DNA from: CAYPNP01 sp964412195
GTDB lineage: Bacteria; Acidobacteriota; JAAYUB01
Reading direction: 5' to 3'
Assembly (NCBI GenBank): GCA_964412195.1
Contig: CAYPNP010000006.1
Span: 1 to 64,000, forward strand
DNA: 64,000 bases
Below, piece after piece: positions 15,404-24,896 of the stretch (position 1 is the stretch's first letter; each line of letters starts with the position of its first letter). The notes below the pieces were generated by a model that was not told where the DNA came from, did no database searches, and saw only the letters and a program-made list of their open reading frames with translations. The translations under genes and the position numbers were made by a program.

Positions 15404-17002
15404 ATGGTAGAACCCATCGGAAAAATCACGGCCACCCAACTGGTGAACACCTTCGTCAAGTTCCTCAACGACGAGGTGACGGCCGCCAATTCCCAGGAGT
15501 CGCTCCAGGTCCTCCTCCGGACCGAGGGCAAGGTGGTCTTCGACGCCGTCCAGATCGCCAAGATCTGCAACCACTGGGCCGTCAAGCAGCACGGCCTGAC
15601 CGGGATCCCCGTCTACAAGTCGTTCTGCGTCTCGCTGCTGCGCATCTACCAAGCGGAGGCCTTCTGCACACTGCCCCTCTTCAAGATGAACGACTTCATC
15701 AAGCCCTTCGTCAACGAGCTGTTCAAGCTGTGCCCCCCCGAGGAGCGGGACATTTTCAAGGAGGAACTGCCCACCGTCAAGAAGACCTTCCTCGAGTCGA
15801 TGGAGACCGAGTCGAAGAAACTGATGCCGGAGTACGAGGTCCAATTCCAGGTGGATAACTCCCGCCAGGTTACCGAGGGGGAGTGGATCCAGATCACCGG
15901 CGAGCGTTTTCAGGAAGCCTTGGGCGAGCTGCGTGCCGTCGCCGCCGACCCCGCCCTTCCGCCCGCCCAACGCCTGGACCGGATCCGGCTCCTGATCCAG
16001 CGGATCAAGGACACATTCGTCAACATCATCCACGACCAGGTCCTGAAGGACCGCCTGACCGAGCTGATCGGCATCGGCCAGGAGCTCTTCAACCGCCGGG
16101 AAATCGACCAGGCCAACGTGGTGCTCGCTTTCGTCGCGGACGTGGTGGACCAGCGGAAAGACCAGTTCCTGGAAAAGGCCGTGTCTTCCATCCTGAAACT
16201 CGAGAATTTCGACGGCGCGCTGCTGGACGAATACCTCGAGGACCCCGCCCGCAAGAAGGCTCTCAAGCCCCTGCTGGCCAACATCTTCGAGACCCGGCCG
16301 GACAACCTGCTGTCCAGCCTGGTCCAGGAGGAGAATGCCGATAAGCGCAAGCGGCTGATGGGCTTCCTGACCATCTACGAGCCCGAGATCTTCGGCAAGA
16401 TCCTGGACGAGGTCAACAGCAAGACGCTGTCCAAGTGGTACTACAAGCGCAACCTCATCCTCCTGCTGGCGAAGATCGCCCGGCCGCCGGAGATCACGGC
16501 CGCCTCCGTGCAGGACTGCGTCCTGTCGCACATCCACCCCGAGAGCCACCCGACCCTGCTCCAGGAGGCGGTCCGGACCTACCTGTATTTCAACTGCGAG
16601 CGCGGCATCGAGACGATCCTGCGCATCCTGAGGGCCCCTCACGTCGCCGAAGTGATCATGTTGGACAAGTTCTACGAGCCGCCGGTGCTGGAAGAGTTCA
16701 AGAACAACGTGGCCCAGGGCGCCGCCAGCTTCGATTTTTCCCCCTTCCCGCGGGCCGTGCAGATGATCCTCGGGGCCGTGCGGGAAGAGCTGGCCAACAT
16801 CCGGATGACGCTGGGGAAGCTCCTGGTGGGCGTCAACCAGAAGCTGGTCACCTCGCTGCTGATGATGCTGTCTTCCTCGCCCTCGCCGGTCGTGGAAGCC
16901 GCCCTGCGGGAGCTGTCCCACGAAAGCCGGGTCTCCCTGGTCCACAGCACGGTCCAGCAGGTCCTGACGAATATGCACAACGCCAAGAAGTCGTTCCTGT
17001 AG
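15404..17002 (+). CDS. Large alpha-helical protein of unknown function
   Basis: 532 residues from the ATG at 15404, chosen because GGGAG precedes it and because the -10 element of a strong promoter overlaps the start of the longer frame. The whole protein is predicted helical with HEAT/ARM-like spacing of amphipathic helices, no signal peptide and no membrane segment; there is no enzymatic motif. Segments such as LLRIYQAEAF, FVNIIHDQVLKDRL and LLVGVNQKLVTSLLMML stand out. It is a single-gene unit ending at a repeat block. It could be a scaffold or a cytoplasmic signalling adaptor near the histidine kinase and TPR genes; this is inference only. Confidence 0.65.
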   Translation: MVEPIGKITATQLVNTFVKFLNDEVTAANSQESLQVLLRTEGKVVFDAVQIAKICNHWAVKQHGLTGIPVYKSFCVSLLRIYQAEAFCTLPLFKMNDFIKPFVNELFKLCPPEERDIFKEELPTVKKTFLESMETESKKLMPEYEVQFQVDNSRQVTEGEWIQITGERFQEALGELRAVAADPALPPAQRLDRIRLLIQRIKDTFVNIIHDQVLKDRLTELIGIGQELFNRREIDQANVVLAFVADVVDQRKDQFLEKAVSSILKLENFDGALLDEYLEDPARKKALKPLLANIFETRPDNLLSSLVQEENADKRKRLMGFLTIYEPEIFGKILDEVNSKTLSKWYYKRNLILLLAKIARPPEITAASVQDCVLSHIHPESHPTLLQEAVRTYLYFNCERGIETILRILRAPHVAEVIMLDKFYEPPVLEEFKNNVAQGAASFDFSPFPRAVQMILGAVREELANIRMTLGKLLVGVNQKLVTSLLMMLSSSPSPVVEAALRELSHESRVSLVHSTVQQVLTNMHNAKKSFL

Positions 17003-17205
17003 CTCCCCCCTTCGTACTCGTAATCGTAATCGTGCTCGTAATCGTAATCGAATCTATCAATTACGCGCAAAGTAGCAGAACTCGCAGAACCGATTGATCC
17101 GCGATGTCTCAGCGGGCTTAGTTGGTTTGTATGTAATTGTTTGATTCGATTACGATTACGATTACGATTACGAGCACGATTACGATTACGAGCACGAAGG
17201 GGGGG
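17003..17205. repeat. TCGTAATCG / CGATTACGA inverted repeat block
   Basis: No gene. Left arm of TCGTACTCGTAATCGTAATCG-type units (17013-17055), a middle with GCAGAACTCGCAGAACCG, and right arm of CGATTACGATTACGAGCACGA-type units (17146-17197). It fills the gap between two convergent stop codons and both arms touch a stop through a short C- or G-run. Confidence 0.9.
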
Positions 17206-18837
17206 TCAGGAGGAGGCCAGAGAAGGATCGAGGTCCTCGGAGTAGATAGGTAGCTCCACCACGAATCCGACCCCTTTGCCCGCCTCCGTCTCGGCGTAGA
17301 TCACTCCGCCGTGGTTCTTGACCACGGCGTAGCAGAAAGCGAGCCGGATCTCCGCGTCTTCGACCGGCCCCGGATTGGTGGCGGGGTCCGCCAACCGCGA
17401 GGCGTCGGCTGGGAAGACGCCGGGCTGGGAGTCCGCGAAGATCACCTGGATCGTCTCCGGCTTGCGGTGGACGGCGATGTTCAGGAGGCCGGCCCCCCCG
17501 CCTTCCGCCATCTTCTGGACCGAGTTCTCGATCAGCGAGCGGAAAACCTGCCGCATGTTGTCGAGCTCGATGTAGAGCACCGGCAACTCCCCGTCCACGT
17601 TGAGATCCACATCGACGCGCTGCTTGGTGAAGAGCGGCTGCAGTTCCACCACCAGGTTCCCGATGATCTGCTCGAGTTGGACGGGCACTCGCTCGATGGG
17701 CCGCTTCTGGGCGAGGGCCACCAGGTTGCGGACGATCACCACCGCACGGTTCAACTCCCGCTCCATCTTTTCCGTGGTGTCGCTGATCCAGTTGTCGCCA
17801 CTGTATCGCCGGTGCATCATCTGCAGGTAGCCGGAGACGGCCGCCAGGGGATTGTTCAGCTCATGGGTGATGCCTTCCAGCAGGGACTCGATCGAGGAAA
17901 TCCGGGTCTGGAGATGCGCCCGGCGGGCCAGGGCCTTCTCTCCGGTGATGTCCTTGATGATCATGACCACCGTGTCGAAATCCCCGTCGGCCTTCCTCCG
18001 GGGCGCCGCCGTCAGGCGGACCACTTTGCCGGCGGGGCCGGACAGGGCCAGCTCCAGCTCCACCACGTTCTGGCCGCCTTGGATCAAGTCCCGCATCAGC
18101 GCCTGCTGCAGCTCGCTGAGCTTGTCGAAGAACTCGCCTTTTTCAAACTCCGTCAGGCTGGCGAGGAAGGGTCGGCCCTCCGGGTTGACCAGCGTGACAC
18201 GGAAATCCTTGTCCATCAAAAGGATACCATCCACAATCTTCTCCACCAGCTCCTGGAGCCCCAGGTCCACCGCCGACTCCTGGACCTGGGAGATCAGCCG
18301 CCGGTGATGGTCCTGCTGAAACAGGAAGGAGATCACCCCTGCCACCAGGACGAGGAACTGGATCTCCTGCAGGACGAAGTTCCGCCGGGTGCCGGTGCCC
18401 ACGTTGAGCGCCCCGATGGTCACTCCGTTCTGCCGGATGGGGATCGAGATGTGCCCCTGGATGGGGAGGCCGCCCTGGGTCAGCGCGCCGGGCAGCCGCT
18501 GGCAGTGCTCCATGCTCTTGAGGGAGATCGGCTGCCCGGTCCGCAGAACGAAGTCCACGATACAGCCCGTGTGCTCCTGGCTCCGCTCCGCCTCCACCAT
18601 CTCCGGCGGCAGGCCCTTGTGGGAGTGGACGTAGGTGCCCTCACCCTTCTCGTCGCGGCGGTGGATCCAGACGGCCCGGTAGTCCTCGAAGCCCAGCAGC
18701 AGGTCGAAGATCCGCTCCAGGTTGATCGCCAGGTTGTCGGTCTCCAGTACGTGGTGAAAGATGTCCACCAGGGAGTGGATCATCTCCCGCATCAGCAGGG
18801 CGCTGTGTCCCGTATCGCCGGTGCTTCCCGTGGACAT
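17206..18837 (-). CDS. GAF-PAS sensor histidine kinase with a weak ATP lid
   Basis: 543 residues from the ATG at 18837 (GGAGG 8 nt upstream; a longer frame lacks one). Order: helical start, GAF domain (about 40-185; ISIPIRQNGVTIGALNVG), PAS domain (about 200-320), H-box with EGITHELNNPLAAV and an ATPase-like domain. The H-box is good, but beyond the N-box (RSLIENSVQKMAEGG) the G1 and G2 boxes are poor: FADSQPGV replaces DxGxG and no GxGLGL is present. It may be a low-activity kinase or a phosphate-transfer partner. Soluble; transcribed away from the TPR gene. Confidence 0.8.
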   Translation of the reverse strand: MSTGSTGDTGHSALLMREMIHSLVDIFHHVLETDNLAINLERIFDLLLGFEDYRAVWIHRRDEKGEGTYVHSHKGLPPEMVEAERSQEHTGCIVDFVLRTGQPISLKSMEHCQRLPGALTQGGLPIQGHISIPIRQNGVTIGALNVGTGTRRNFVLQEIQFLVLVAGVISFLFQQDHHRRLISQVQESAVDLGLQELVEKIVDGILLMDKDFRVTLVNPEGRPFLASLTEFEKGEFFDKLSELQQALMRDLIQGGQNVVELELALSGPAGKVVRLTAAPRRKADGDFDTVVMIIKDITGEKALARRAHLQTRISSIESLLEGITHELNNPLAAVSGYLQMMHRRYSGDNWISDTTEKMERELNRAVVIVRNLVALAQKRPIERVPVQLEQIIGNLVVELQPLFTKQRVDVDLNVDGELPVLYIELDNMRQVFRSLIENSVQKMAEGGGAGLLNIAVHRKPETIQVIFADSQPGVFPADASRLADPATNPGPVEDAEIRLAFCYAVVKNHGGVIYAETEAGKGVGFVVELPIYSEDLDPSLASS

Positions 18838-18922
18838 GCTCACCGCCTCCGCCCGCCCTGCCGGGGGAGCAGCCCGGCCGGCGGAAGATTGGCGCATACT
18901 CTACCCCTTGAAAACATTTAAC

Positions 18923-18951
18923 TTGACCCGCTCCGTATTTTTTTCTACAGT
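18923..18951 (+). promoter_or_regulatory. Promoter of the TPR gene
   Basis: TTGACC (18923-18928), 17 bp, TACAGT (18946-18951), 30 bp before the ATG at 18981, in the divergent gap with the GAF-PAS kinase. Confidence 0.65.
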
Positions 18952-18980
18952 AATCGACATCCTTGGAACACTGACAGGAC

Positions 18981-20585
18981 ATGGACACGAAACAGGCATT
19001 CGAAGAGGCGCTGGGACAGTTCAGCAAGGGATTGTACCACAAGGCGCTGCAATCCTTCAAAGACGTCACGGCGCGGGAGCCGGACCCGGAGGGCATGTTC
19101 CCCTCCCTGGCCAAAAGCTTCGTGCTCGAGTGCTACAAGCTGCTGGGGATCAAGTACACCGCCCAGGATCTCTACAAGCAGGCCCTGGACACCCTCGAAC
19201 AGGCGCTGCGCGAATTCCCCGACAACCGCTATCTCCAGTTCCACCGGGCCATCGCCCTGAACAACTCGCAGAATTTCCCGGCGGCCGCCCAGGCCTTCGA
19301 GGCGATCTTCGCCGCCGATCCAGGGTTCCCGTCCATCCGCATCTGCCTGGCCATCGCCCTGCTGAACCTGGGCAACGTGGAGCGCATGGAGCTGATCCTG
19401 CGCGATGCGCTGGCGATCCCGCCCTTCGACGCCACGCTCTACCACCTCTCCGCCGTCGGCAAGTACCGCCGCCAGCAGGTCGTCGAGGCGACGTCGCTGA
19501 TCCAGCAGGCCCTCAAGTTCAAGCAGCCCTTCCCCGAGGCGCAGATCAACCTGATGGCCTGCCACCTGGTCCTGAAGCACTACGACGAGGCCTACCGGCA
19601 GCTGCAGGAGCTGCTGCCGTTCGTCAAGCAGAAGTCCATCCTGCAGTCGCCGCTCCGCTTCCTGGCGGCCCGGCTCAACCTCCCGTCCGACCATCCCCTG
19701 TTGCAGGAGCACCTCACTCCCGGGGGGGACACGGTGACGGAGACCTCCCTCCGCCGCTGGGTGGAGGAACGCTTCTACCAGACGATCCCCATCGATGTGC
19801 TGGCCCTGCCGTTCCAGGACTCCGAGGGCGAGCTGATCCGGAACTCCTGGTTCCGCAAGCTGCTGGTCAAGCATTACCAGAACATGATCATCGAGGGGGT
19901 CGACCTGCCGGAACTGTACTTCCGCGTCGCCCGCGAGAGCCAGCGGCTCAAGAAGCACACCGATGCCATGGAATACTTCCGGAAATGCCTGGCCAAGAAC
20001 CCCAACTTCCTGCCGGCCAAGATCAGCATGGCCTTCTGCCTGAAGGAGATCGGCAAGCACGAGGAGGCCCTGGCCAAGTTCGAGGAGGTCTATAACGACT
20101 TCAAGACCCTGCCGGAGATGGTGCTGTTCTCCGCCGAGACCACCCTGGAAGAACCGGTGAGCGGCTCCAAGGAAGAGTTCCTGCGCTCCGAGCTCAACAT
20201 CCTGCTCATGGCCCTGAACCAGAATCCCCACTTCGCCGACCTGTACTACAACATCGGGCGGATCTACTCCTTTCTCGAGGACCCCGACCAGGCGCTGGCT
20301 TATTTCGACAAGGCCACCGTGCTGAACCCGGGCTTCATCCGCGCCAGCATCGCCAAGGCGGTGACGCTGATGCAACTGAACCAGACCGACAAGGCCCGGG
20401 AGATCCTCAACGGCCTGACGCAGACCAACACGCTCTACGCGAAGGTGGCGTACAACTTGGCCATGCTGTACCAACAGAAGGGATTGCAGGAGAAATCCCG
20501 GGCCTTGCTGCAGGAGCTGATCGACTCCGGCTCGGAGTTCGCCGGCCTGGCCCGGGAAGTGCTCCAGAAATTCTCCCCCGCCTAG
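18981..20585 (+). CDS. TPR-repeat protein
   Basis: 534 residues, almost wholly helical, with tetratricopeptide-like 34-residue repeats: an N-terminal set (about 5-130), a middle set (about 305-365, for example YFRVARESQRLKKHTDAMEYF) and a C-terminal set (about 400-530, with DLYYNIGRIYSFLEDPDQAL and AYNLAMLYQQKG). A spacer at about 230-300 is not repeat-like. No signal peptide. TPRs bind partner proteins; the partner is unknown. Divergent from a histidine kinase, so a role in the same signalling unit is possible but unproven. Confidence 0.85.
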   Translation: MDTKQAFEEALGQFSKGLYHKALQSFKDVTAREPDPEGMFPSLAKSFVLECYKLLGIKYTAQDLYKQALDTLEQALREFPDNRYLQFHRAIALNNSQNFPAAAQAFEAIFAADPGFPSIRICLAIALLNLGNVERMELILRDALAIPPFDATLYHLSAVGKYRRQQVVEATSLIQQALKFKQPFPEAQINLMACHLVLKHYDEAYRQLQELLPFVKQKSILQSPLRFLAARLNLPSDHPLLQEHLTPGGDTVTETSLRRWVEERFYQTIPIDVLALPFQDSEGELIRNSWFRKLLVKHYQNMIIEGVDLPELYFRVARESQRLKKHTDAMEYFRKCLAKNPNFLPAKISMAFCLKEIGKHEEALAKFEEVYNDFKTLPEMVLFSAETTLEEPVSGSKEEFLRSELNILLMALNQNPHFADLYYNIGRIYSFLEDPDQALAYFDKATVLNPGFIRASIAKAVTLMQLNQTDKAREILNGLTQTNTLYAKVAYNLAMLYQQKGLQEKSRALLQELIDSGSEFAGLAREVLQKFSPA

Positions 20586-20826
20586 CTCCCCTCTCCGTTT
20601 TTTCGTGCTCGTGCTCGTGCTCGTCATCGTGCTCGGCTTAAATCATTCACCACAAAGGCACAAAGGACACAAAGCAAACCAAACACTGAACGTTGAACGC
20701 CGAACAGGGATCCGAACAGCATTGATTTCCGGATTCCCGTTCAGAGTTCAGCGTTCAGAGTTCGATGTTCAGCGTTCAGATCGCTTTGTGGACTTTGTGC
20801 CTCTGTGGTGAACGCTCGCGGATCCC
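20586..20826. repeat. Nested repeat block after the TPR gene
   Basis: No gene. Starts right after the stop with a C-rich run and TTCGTGCTCGTGCTCGTGCTC. Outer arms ATTCACCACAAAGGCACAAA (about 20643) and CTTTGTGCCTCTGTGGTGAA (about 20795); inner arms of CTGAACGTTGAACGCCGAAC (20686 on) facing GTTCAGCGTTCAG units (20737-20780). It is the same design as the block at 7.1-7.4 kb. Confidence 0.85.
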
Positions 20827-22710
20827 TCATCGCAGGGCGGCCTCCATGGCGGCCAGGGCCAGGAACATCCACGCGTCGTGGGGCAGCCACTGCTCCGACC
20901 AGCGCCAGTTGTGGCTCGGGTTGTCGGCGTACTCCGGCGGCAGGAAGGCGACGTCGTGCGGGTCGGCGAAACCCGCGGTCACGCCGTTGCAGATCCCTCC
21001 GGGTGCGTCCGGGAAGCCCGGCAGGTAGTCCGGGTTGTTCCGGCCGCGGCCCTGCAGCATGCAGGCGTCGAACGGGTTCAGCCCCAGGATCCAGTCCGTC
21101 TGCCGGACGGCATACTGGCGCAGCCGCTCGCGCAGCGTCGGATCGAACAGCCCCGACCCCTGCCAGGCGGCCGCCGCCAGCGAGGCCAGCCGGGCGTTCT
21201 CGCCCTGCCACCAGTAGCCGGTCTCGTTGATGTGGGGCATGAAGAAGGCGGCCCGCTTCTCCGCTTGCGGCTCCTTGACGTACTGCCGCGCATAGCCGAA
21301 CGGATTGGCCACGTCCCCGGTGATGGCCAGCTCGAACTCCAGCGACTTCCGGACGGCGTCCAGGGCGGCCGACTGCCGGGCTGCATCGGGCTCGACCTCG
21401 CGGTACCGCAGCAGCGCCGTCACCGGCAGGCCCGCCTCGACCGCGTGGAAGTAGGGGCGGTCGCCCGTGTCGTCGGCGCGCCACCAGCCGTCGTACTTCC
21501 CGTCCCGGCAGAGCCGCCGCTGCAGCGAGTCCGCCCGGGCGCGGGCCGCCGTCCGGTACTCTTCCTGGCCTGTCGCGGCCAGCAGCTCGGCGGCCGCCAG
21601 GAGGGCGCAGTAATCGTCGAGGATGTTCTCCCGCCCGTCGTTCAGATACTCCCGGTTGTGCGCCTGGAGGTGCCGGAATCCCTTCTCCGCCGCCGCCAGG
21701 TAAGCCGCGGACGGATACTCGCCCGGCTTGCCGAGCGCCGACGCCCGGGCCAGCGCGGCGATGGCGGCGCCCCCGCCCATGCGGAACCCGGCCTTGTAGT
21801 CGGCGTTGCGGTGGCCGACCTGTGTGGTGAACGAGCAGATCTGCCGCTGGGCCGGATCGTGGGTCCACTGGTCGAAGACGGTGGTGTAGAAGTAGCCCTC
21901 GGGGTCCTGCATCCGGACCAGCCAGTCGGCGCCGTGGAGGGCCTCGTCCTCGCAGCGCGGGACCAGGCTCTGCAGCCGGGCGCTCTTCGACCCCTTCATC
22001 AAGTCGCGGGCCTGGAGCAGGGTCCAGACCACGATGGGCGCCTGCTGCGGGTTCATGTAGGTGGCGTAGCTCAGGTGCGTGAGGTATTTGCTGAAGTCGC
22101 CGGCGGCGTCCTGCCAGCCGCCGTGGGCATCCACCCGGCCCGCGCGGCCGCCGAAGAACGGGACGCTGCGGTCGGCTTGGTCGAACTCGCCGGAGCAGCG
22201 CATGGACTTGAAGTAGAAGAGGATGTCGGAGAGGCACTTTTCCGGCAAAAGATCGGTGCGGATGTCGAAGGGCTCCGACTCCACCGCTCGGCCGGCGGCC
22301 CGCACGACCAGCCGGAACCGGCCCTGGCCCTGGAACGGGGAAAAATCGGCCATCCAGAAGAAACGGCCTTTCCAGCCGTCCACGGGCCCGGCCTTGCGGA
22401 CGGCCCCGACGAAGACCGGTATGGTCCCGTGATCCGGTTCCGGGGATCCCGCGGTCGGGCCGTGGCTGTCCTCGGCCAGCGTGAACGCGGACATGCCGGC
22501 GGATTCCGGCGCCTCGATCACCGCCAGCTTGGCGGCCCGGGAGTCGTAGCCGACGTGGTTGACCAGGATCCGGATCCCCGTCCCCTGTCCCGGTCCGGCG
22601 GCCTGCCCTACGCCCGCGTCCGCCGCGGCGAGCCCGGGCAAGACGGCGCACATGGAAGCGGCCCACACCCACGCCAATCCAATCCACCGTCTGATCCAAG
22701 TGATTTTCAC
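20827..22710 (-). CDS. Secreted glycoside hydrolase family 9 protein
   Basis: About 627 residues with a signal peptide (WIGLAWVWAASMCAVLPGLAAAD). An N-terminal Ig-like domain of CelD type (ILVNHVGYDSRAAKLAVI) precedes an (alpha/alpha)6 barrel with the GH9 nucleophile/base block GGWQDAAGDFSKYLTH, the DWILGLNPFDACML segment and a C-terminal block ending SEQWLPHDAWMFLALA that fits the GH9 general-acid region. GH9 enzymes cleave beta-1,4-glucans or act as exo-glucosaminidases; the specificity is open. Start GTG at 22710 is preferred over one 36 bp upstream: AAGGGG lies 9 nt before it. Single gene flanked by repeats. Confidence 0.82.
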   Translation of the reverse strand: MKITWIRRWIGLAWVWAASMCAVLPGLAAADAGVGQAAGPGQGTGIRILVNHVGYDSRAAKLAVIEAPESAGMSAFTLAEDSHGPTAGSPEPDHGTIPVFVGAVRKAGPVDGWKGRFFWMADFSPFQGQGRFRLVVRAAGRAVESEPFDIRTDLLPEKCLSDILFYFKSMRCSGEFDQADRSVPFFGGRAGRVDAHGGWQDAAGDFSKYLTHLSYATYMNPQQAPIVVWTLLQARDLMKGSKSARLQSLVPRCEDEALHGADWLVRMQDPEGYFYTTVFDQWTHDPAQRQICSFTTQVGHRNADYKAGFRMGGGAAIAALARASALGKPGEYPSAAYLAAAEKGFRHLQAHNREYLNDGRENILDDYCALLAAAELLAATGQEEYRTAARARADSLQRRLCRDGKYDGWWRADDTGDRPYFHAVEAGLPVTALLRYREVEPDAARQSAALDAVRKSLEFELAITGDVANPFGYARQYVKEPQAEKRAAFFMPHINETGYWWQGENARLASLAAAAWQGSGLFDPTLRERLRQYAVRQTDWILGLNPFDACMLQGRGRNNPDYLPGFPDAPGGICNGVTAGFADPHDVAFLPPEYADNPSHNWRWSEQWLPHDAWMFLALAAMEAALR

Positions 22711-22859
22711 CAGCGTGTTCCCCTTCGATGGAAGTTGAGACTTCACCCATTGTACCGGAGCCGGTGGCGGGGGAAAAGACGGTTCATCGCCTGACGACGG
22801 GGGGGGAACTCAGTGGCGGCAGGAGCGCTCGCCGGTAGAATCACGCGTGCGGACGGGGA

Positions 22860-23017
22860 CGTCCGCACTCCGGTTTTCTCTGTAGGCTCTGCGCCTCTGC
22901 GTGCAGATGATTGAATCGATTACGATTACATTTACGATTACGATCGACGATTACACTCGGTCACCCGCCACCGGTCACCGGTCGGTTACGAGTACGATGA
23001 CGGGCACGAGCACGAAA
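22860..23017. repeat. GCAGAG / CGATTACGA repeat block
   Basis: No gene. TCTCTGTAGGCTCTGCGCCTCTGCG words, then CGATTACGATTACATTTACG units, ACCGGTCACCGG and a final GGGCACGAGCACGAAA that touches the stop codon of the OmpA-family gene. Confidence 0.8.
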
Positions 23018-23857
23018 CTACTGCTTGACCAGCTCCACGCGGCGGTTCTTGGCGCGGCCGTCCTCGGCGTCGTTGCTGGCCACCGGGCAGAGGGGCCCGA
23101 CGCCCTGGCCGGTCAGGCGCGCCGCGGCGATGCCGTGCTTGGTGACCAGGGCCTGCACCACCGCGTCCGCGCGAGCCTTGGACAGGCTCATGTTCAGGGC
23201 CAGCGAAGCGACGTTGTCGGTGTGGCCCACCACGTACACCTTCAGGGCCGGGTCCGCCTGGAGCAGTTTGGCGACCTCCGCCACGGCGGCGTCCGACTCA
23301 GGTTTCAGGACGGACTTGCCGGTGTCGAAGTAGATGCCCGGGACCTCCACGTGGCCGGTCGTGTTCAGGCCGGTCTGGAAGAAGTCGGCGTTGGCCACCA
23401 CTTCTTGGACCATGGCCTGCTTCTCGACGATGGTCAGGAAGTACCCCTTCCCCCAGTGGGTGTCGACCTGCACCCAGATCTCCTTGCCGTCCTTGACCAC
23501 CTTCAGGGTGGTGATGCGCACGTTGGGGTCCTCGTACAGCGTGGCGCCGCCGATCTTGGCGATGGCCTGCTGGAAGTTGCGGATGATAGCGAGCGGGCTG
23601 GGTGGCGTGAATTCCGCCTTGGTCACGTACCGGATCTCGAATTTCTTGCCCTCGACGGCCTGGGTGGTCTTCGGACCTGTCTTGAAGACGAACTGGTCGA
23701 ACTCCGACGTCCTGTAGACGTAGATGTACATGTTCTGCATGCGGGTCAGGAGCGGGTGGTCCGCGCTGCCCTTCACGTCGACCTCCTGTTGGGCCAGGAC
23801 GCCGATCCCGAAACAGGCGAACGCGATCAGGAACAGAATCAGGCGGGCACGGGACAT
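23018..23857 (-). CDS. OmpA-family envelope protein
   Basis: 279 residues with a signal peptide (LILFLIAFACFGIGVLAQ). The middle (about 30-150) resembles DUF4892-type secreted regions (HPLLTRMQNMYIYVYRTSEFDQF). The C-terminal about 115 residues are the OmpA/MotB peptidoglycan-binding domain, with YFDTGKSVLKPES, VVGHTDNVASLALNMSLSKARADAV and GPLCPVASNDAEDGRAKNRRVEL (spread over 100 residues). It should sit in the periplasm holding peptidoglycan, or be outer-membrane associated. Single gene between two repeat blocks. Confidence 0.9.
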   Translation of the reverse strand: MSRARLILFLIAFACFGIGVLAQQEVDVKGSADHPLLTRMQNMYIYVYRTSEFDQFVFKTGPKTTQAVEGKKFEIRYVTKAEFTPPSPLAIIRNFQQAIAKIGGATLYEDPNVRITTLKVVKDGKEIWVQVDTHWGKGYFLTIVEKQAMVQEVVANADFFQTGLNTTGHVEVPGIYFDTGKSVLKPESDAAVAEVAKLLQADPALKVYVVGHTDNVASLALNMSLSKARADAVVQALVTKHGIAAARLTGQGVGPLCPVASNDAEDGRAKNRRVELVKQ

Positions 23858-23899
23858 GGGAGGATCCTCCTCGTTCTTTAAAATGATGGCGGGGATATC

Positions 23900-24248
23900 T
23901 TACCACAAACGGCCAGTGCCCGATGAGGTCGACCGATCGTGCTCGTGCTCGTACTCGTCATCGTAATCGTGCTCGTAATCGTAATCGAACCAAACCATTA
24001 CACGCAGAGTCGCAGAACCCGCAGAGAAAACCGGAACGCGGACGTCCCCGTCTGGGCTCCGGATCTCTCTGCGCCCTCTGCTCCTCTGCGGGCTCTGGTG
24101 GACTTTCCCGTTCGATTACTAGGACGATCACGATTACGATCGACGAGTACTTTCGGCTGGTTGCGCTATCGTCCATGGTCGATCGTCCATGGTCGGATCG
24201 GTTGTCGATTACGAGCACGATTACGAGCACGAGCACGAACGGGGGGGA
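23900..24248. repeat. Nested TCGTAATCG / GCAGAG / CCATGGTCGATCG block
   Basis: No gene. Left TCGTGCTCGTACTCGTCATCG units (23938-23988); CACGCAGAGTCGCAGAACCC (24001 on) mirrored by CTCTGCGGGCTCTGGTGG (about 24084-24101); CGATTACGATCGACGAG (about 24130); a tandem CCATGGTCGATCGTCCATGG (24175-24194); right GATTACGAGCACGATTACG units (24207-24238) ending in a G-run at the ribE stop. Confidence 0.88.
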
Positions 24249-24896
24249 TCAGTAACCCAGCTCCTTCAGGCGGTCGAGGGTGAGAGGGGCCGCGGGAGAT
24301 GCCGCGGCGGCGGGGCCGCGGGACAACTCCAGCCAGCGGGCGACATACTTTCCGATGATGTCGAACTCGAGGTTCACCGGCGTCCCCGGGGCATAGTCCC
24401 GGAGGATGGTGTGGTCCAGGGTGTGCGGGATCACGGCGATGCGCGCGGCGCCGCCCTCCAGCTCGGCGATGGTCAGGCTCACGCCGTCCACGCCCAGCGA
24501 GCCGCGGATCACCGCCAGCGGCGCGAACTCCGCCGGAAACACGACCTGGAGGATCCAGGAGTCGGGGGCCTTCTCCACCGCCCGCACCGTGCCGGCGGCG
24601 TCGACGTGGCCCAGCAGGAGGTGGCCGCCCAGCGGCTTCTGCAGGGTCAGCGACGTCTCCAGGTTGACCCCCTGCCCCGGCCGCCGGCGTCCGAGTGTGG
24701 TCTTGCGCAGGGTTTCGGCGGAGACGTCCACCCCGAACACGTCCCCCTCGACGCCGGTGACGGTCAGGCAGACTCCGTTGACGGACACGCTGTCGCCCAC
24801 GGCCAGCTTCGCCGCCGTGGCCGCCGCCCGGATGGCGAAGCGGTGGGCGGAGGCGGTCCGCACCGTGCCGACTTCCTCAATCAGTCCCGTGAACAT
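24249..24896 (-). CDS. ribE: Riboflavin synthase, alpha chain
   Basis: Final step of riboflavin synthesis: dismutation of two 6,7-dimethyl-8-ribityllumazine to riboflavin. 215 residues with two similar barrel halves: MFTGLIEEVGTV at the start, VNGVCLTVTGV in the first half, LGHVDAAGTV and VDGVSLTIAEL in the second. Start ATG at 24896 matches the family N-terminus; a longer frame is not needed. It overlaps the end of cmk by 20 bp and is last in hisC-cmk-ribE. No ribD or ribH lies nearby, so the riboflavin genes in this genome are scattered. Confidence 0.96.
   Translation of the reverse strand: MFTGLIEEVGTVRTASAHRFAIRAAATAAKLAVGDSVSVNGVCLTVTGVEGDVFGVDVSAETLRKTTLGRRRPGQGVNLETSLTLQKPLGGHLLLGHVDAAGTVRAVEKAPDSWILQVVFPAEFAPLAVIRGSLGVDGVSLTIAELEGGAARIAVIPHTLDHTILRDYAPGTPVNLEFDIIGKYVARWLELSRGPAAAASPAAPLTLDRLKELGY

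Noticed and set aside
20586..24248. Integron attC sites or an integron cassette array
   Set aside because: Inverted blocks sit at gene ends, but they differ in length and words, lack attC core sites, and there is no integrase.
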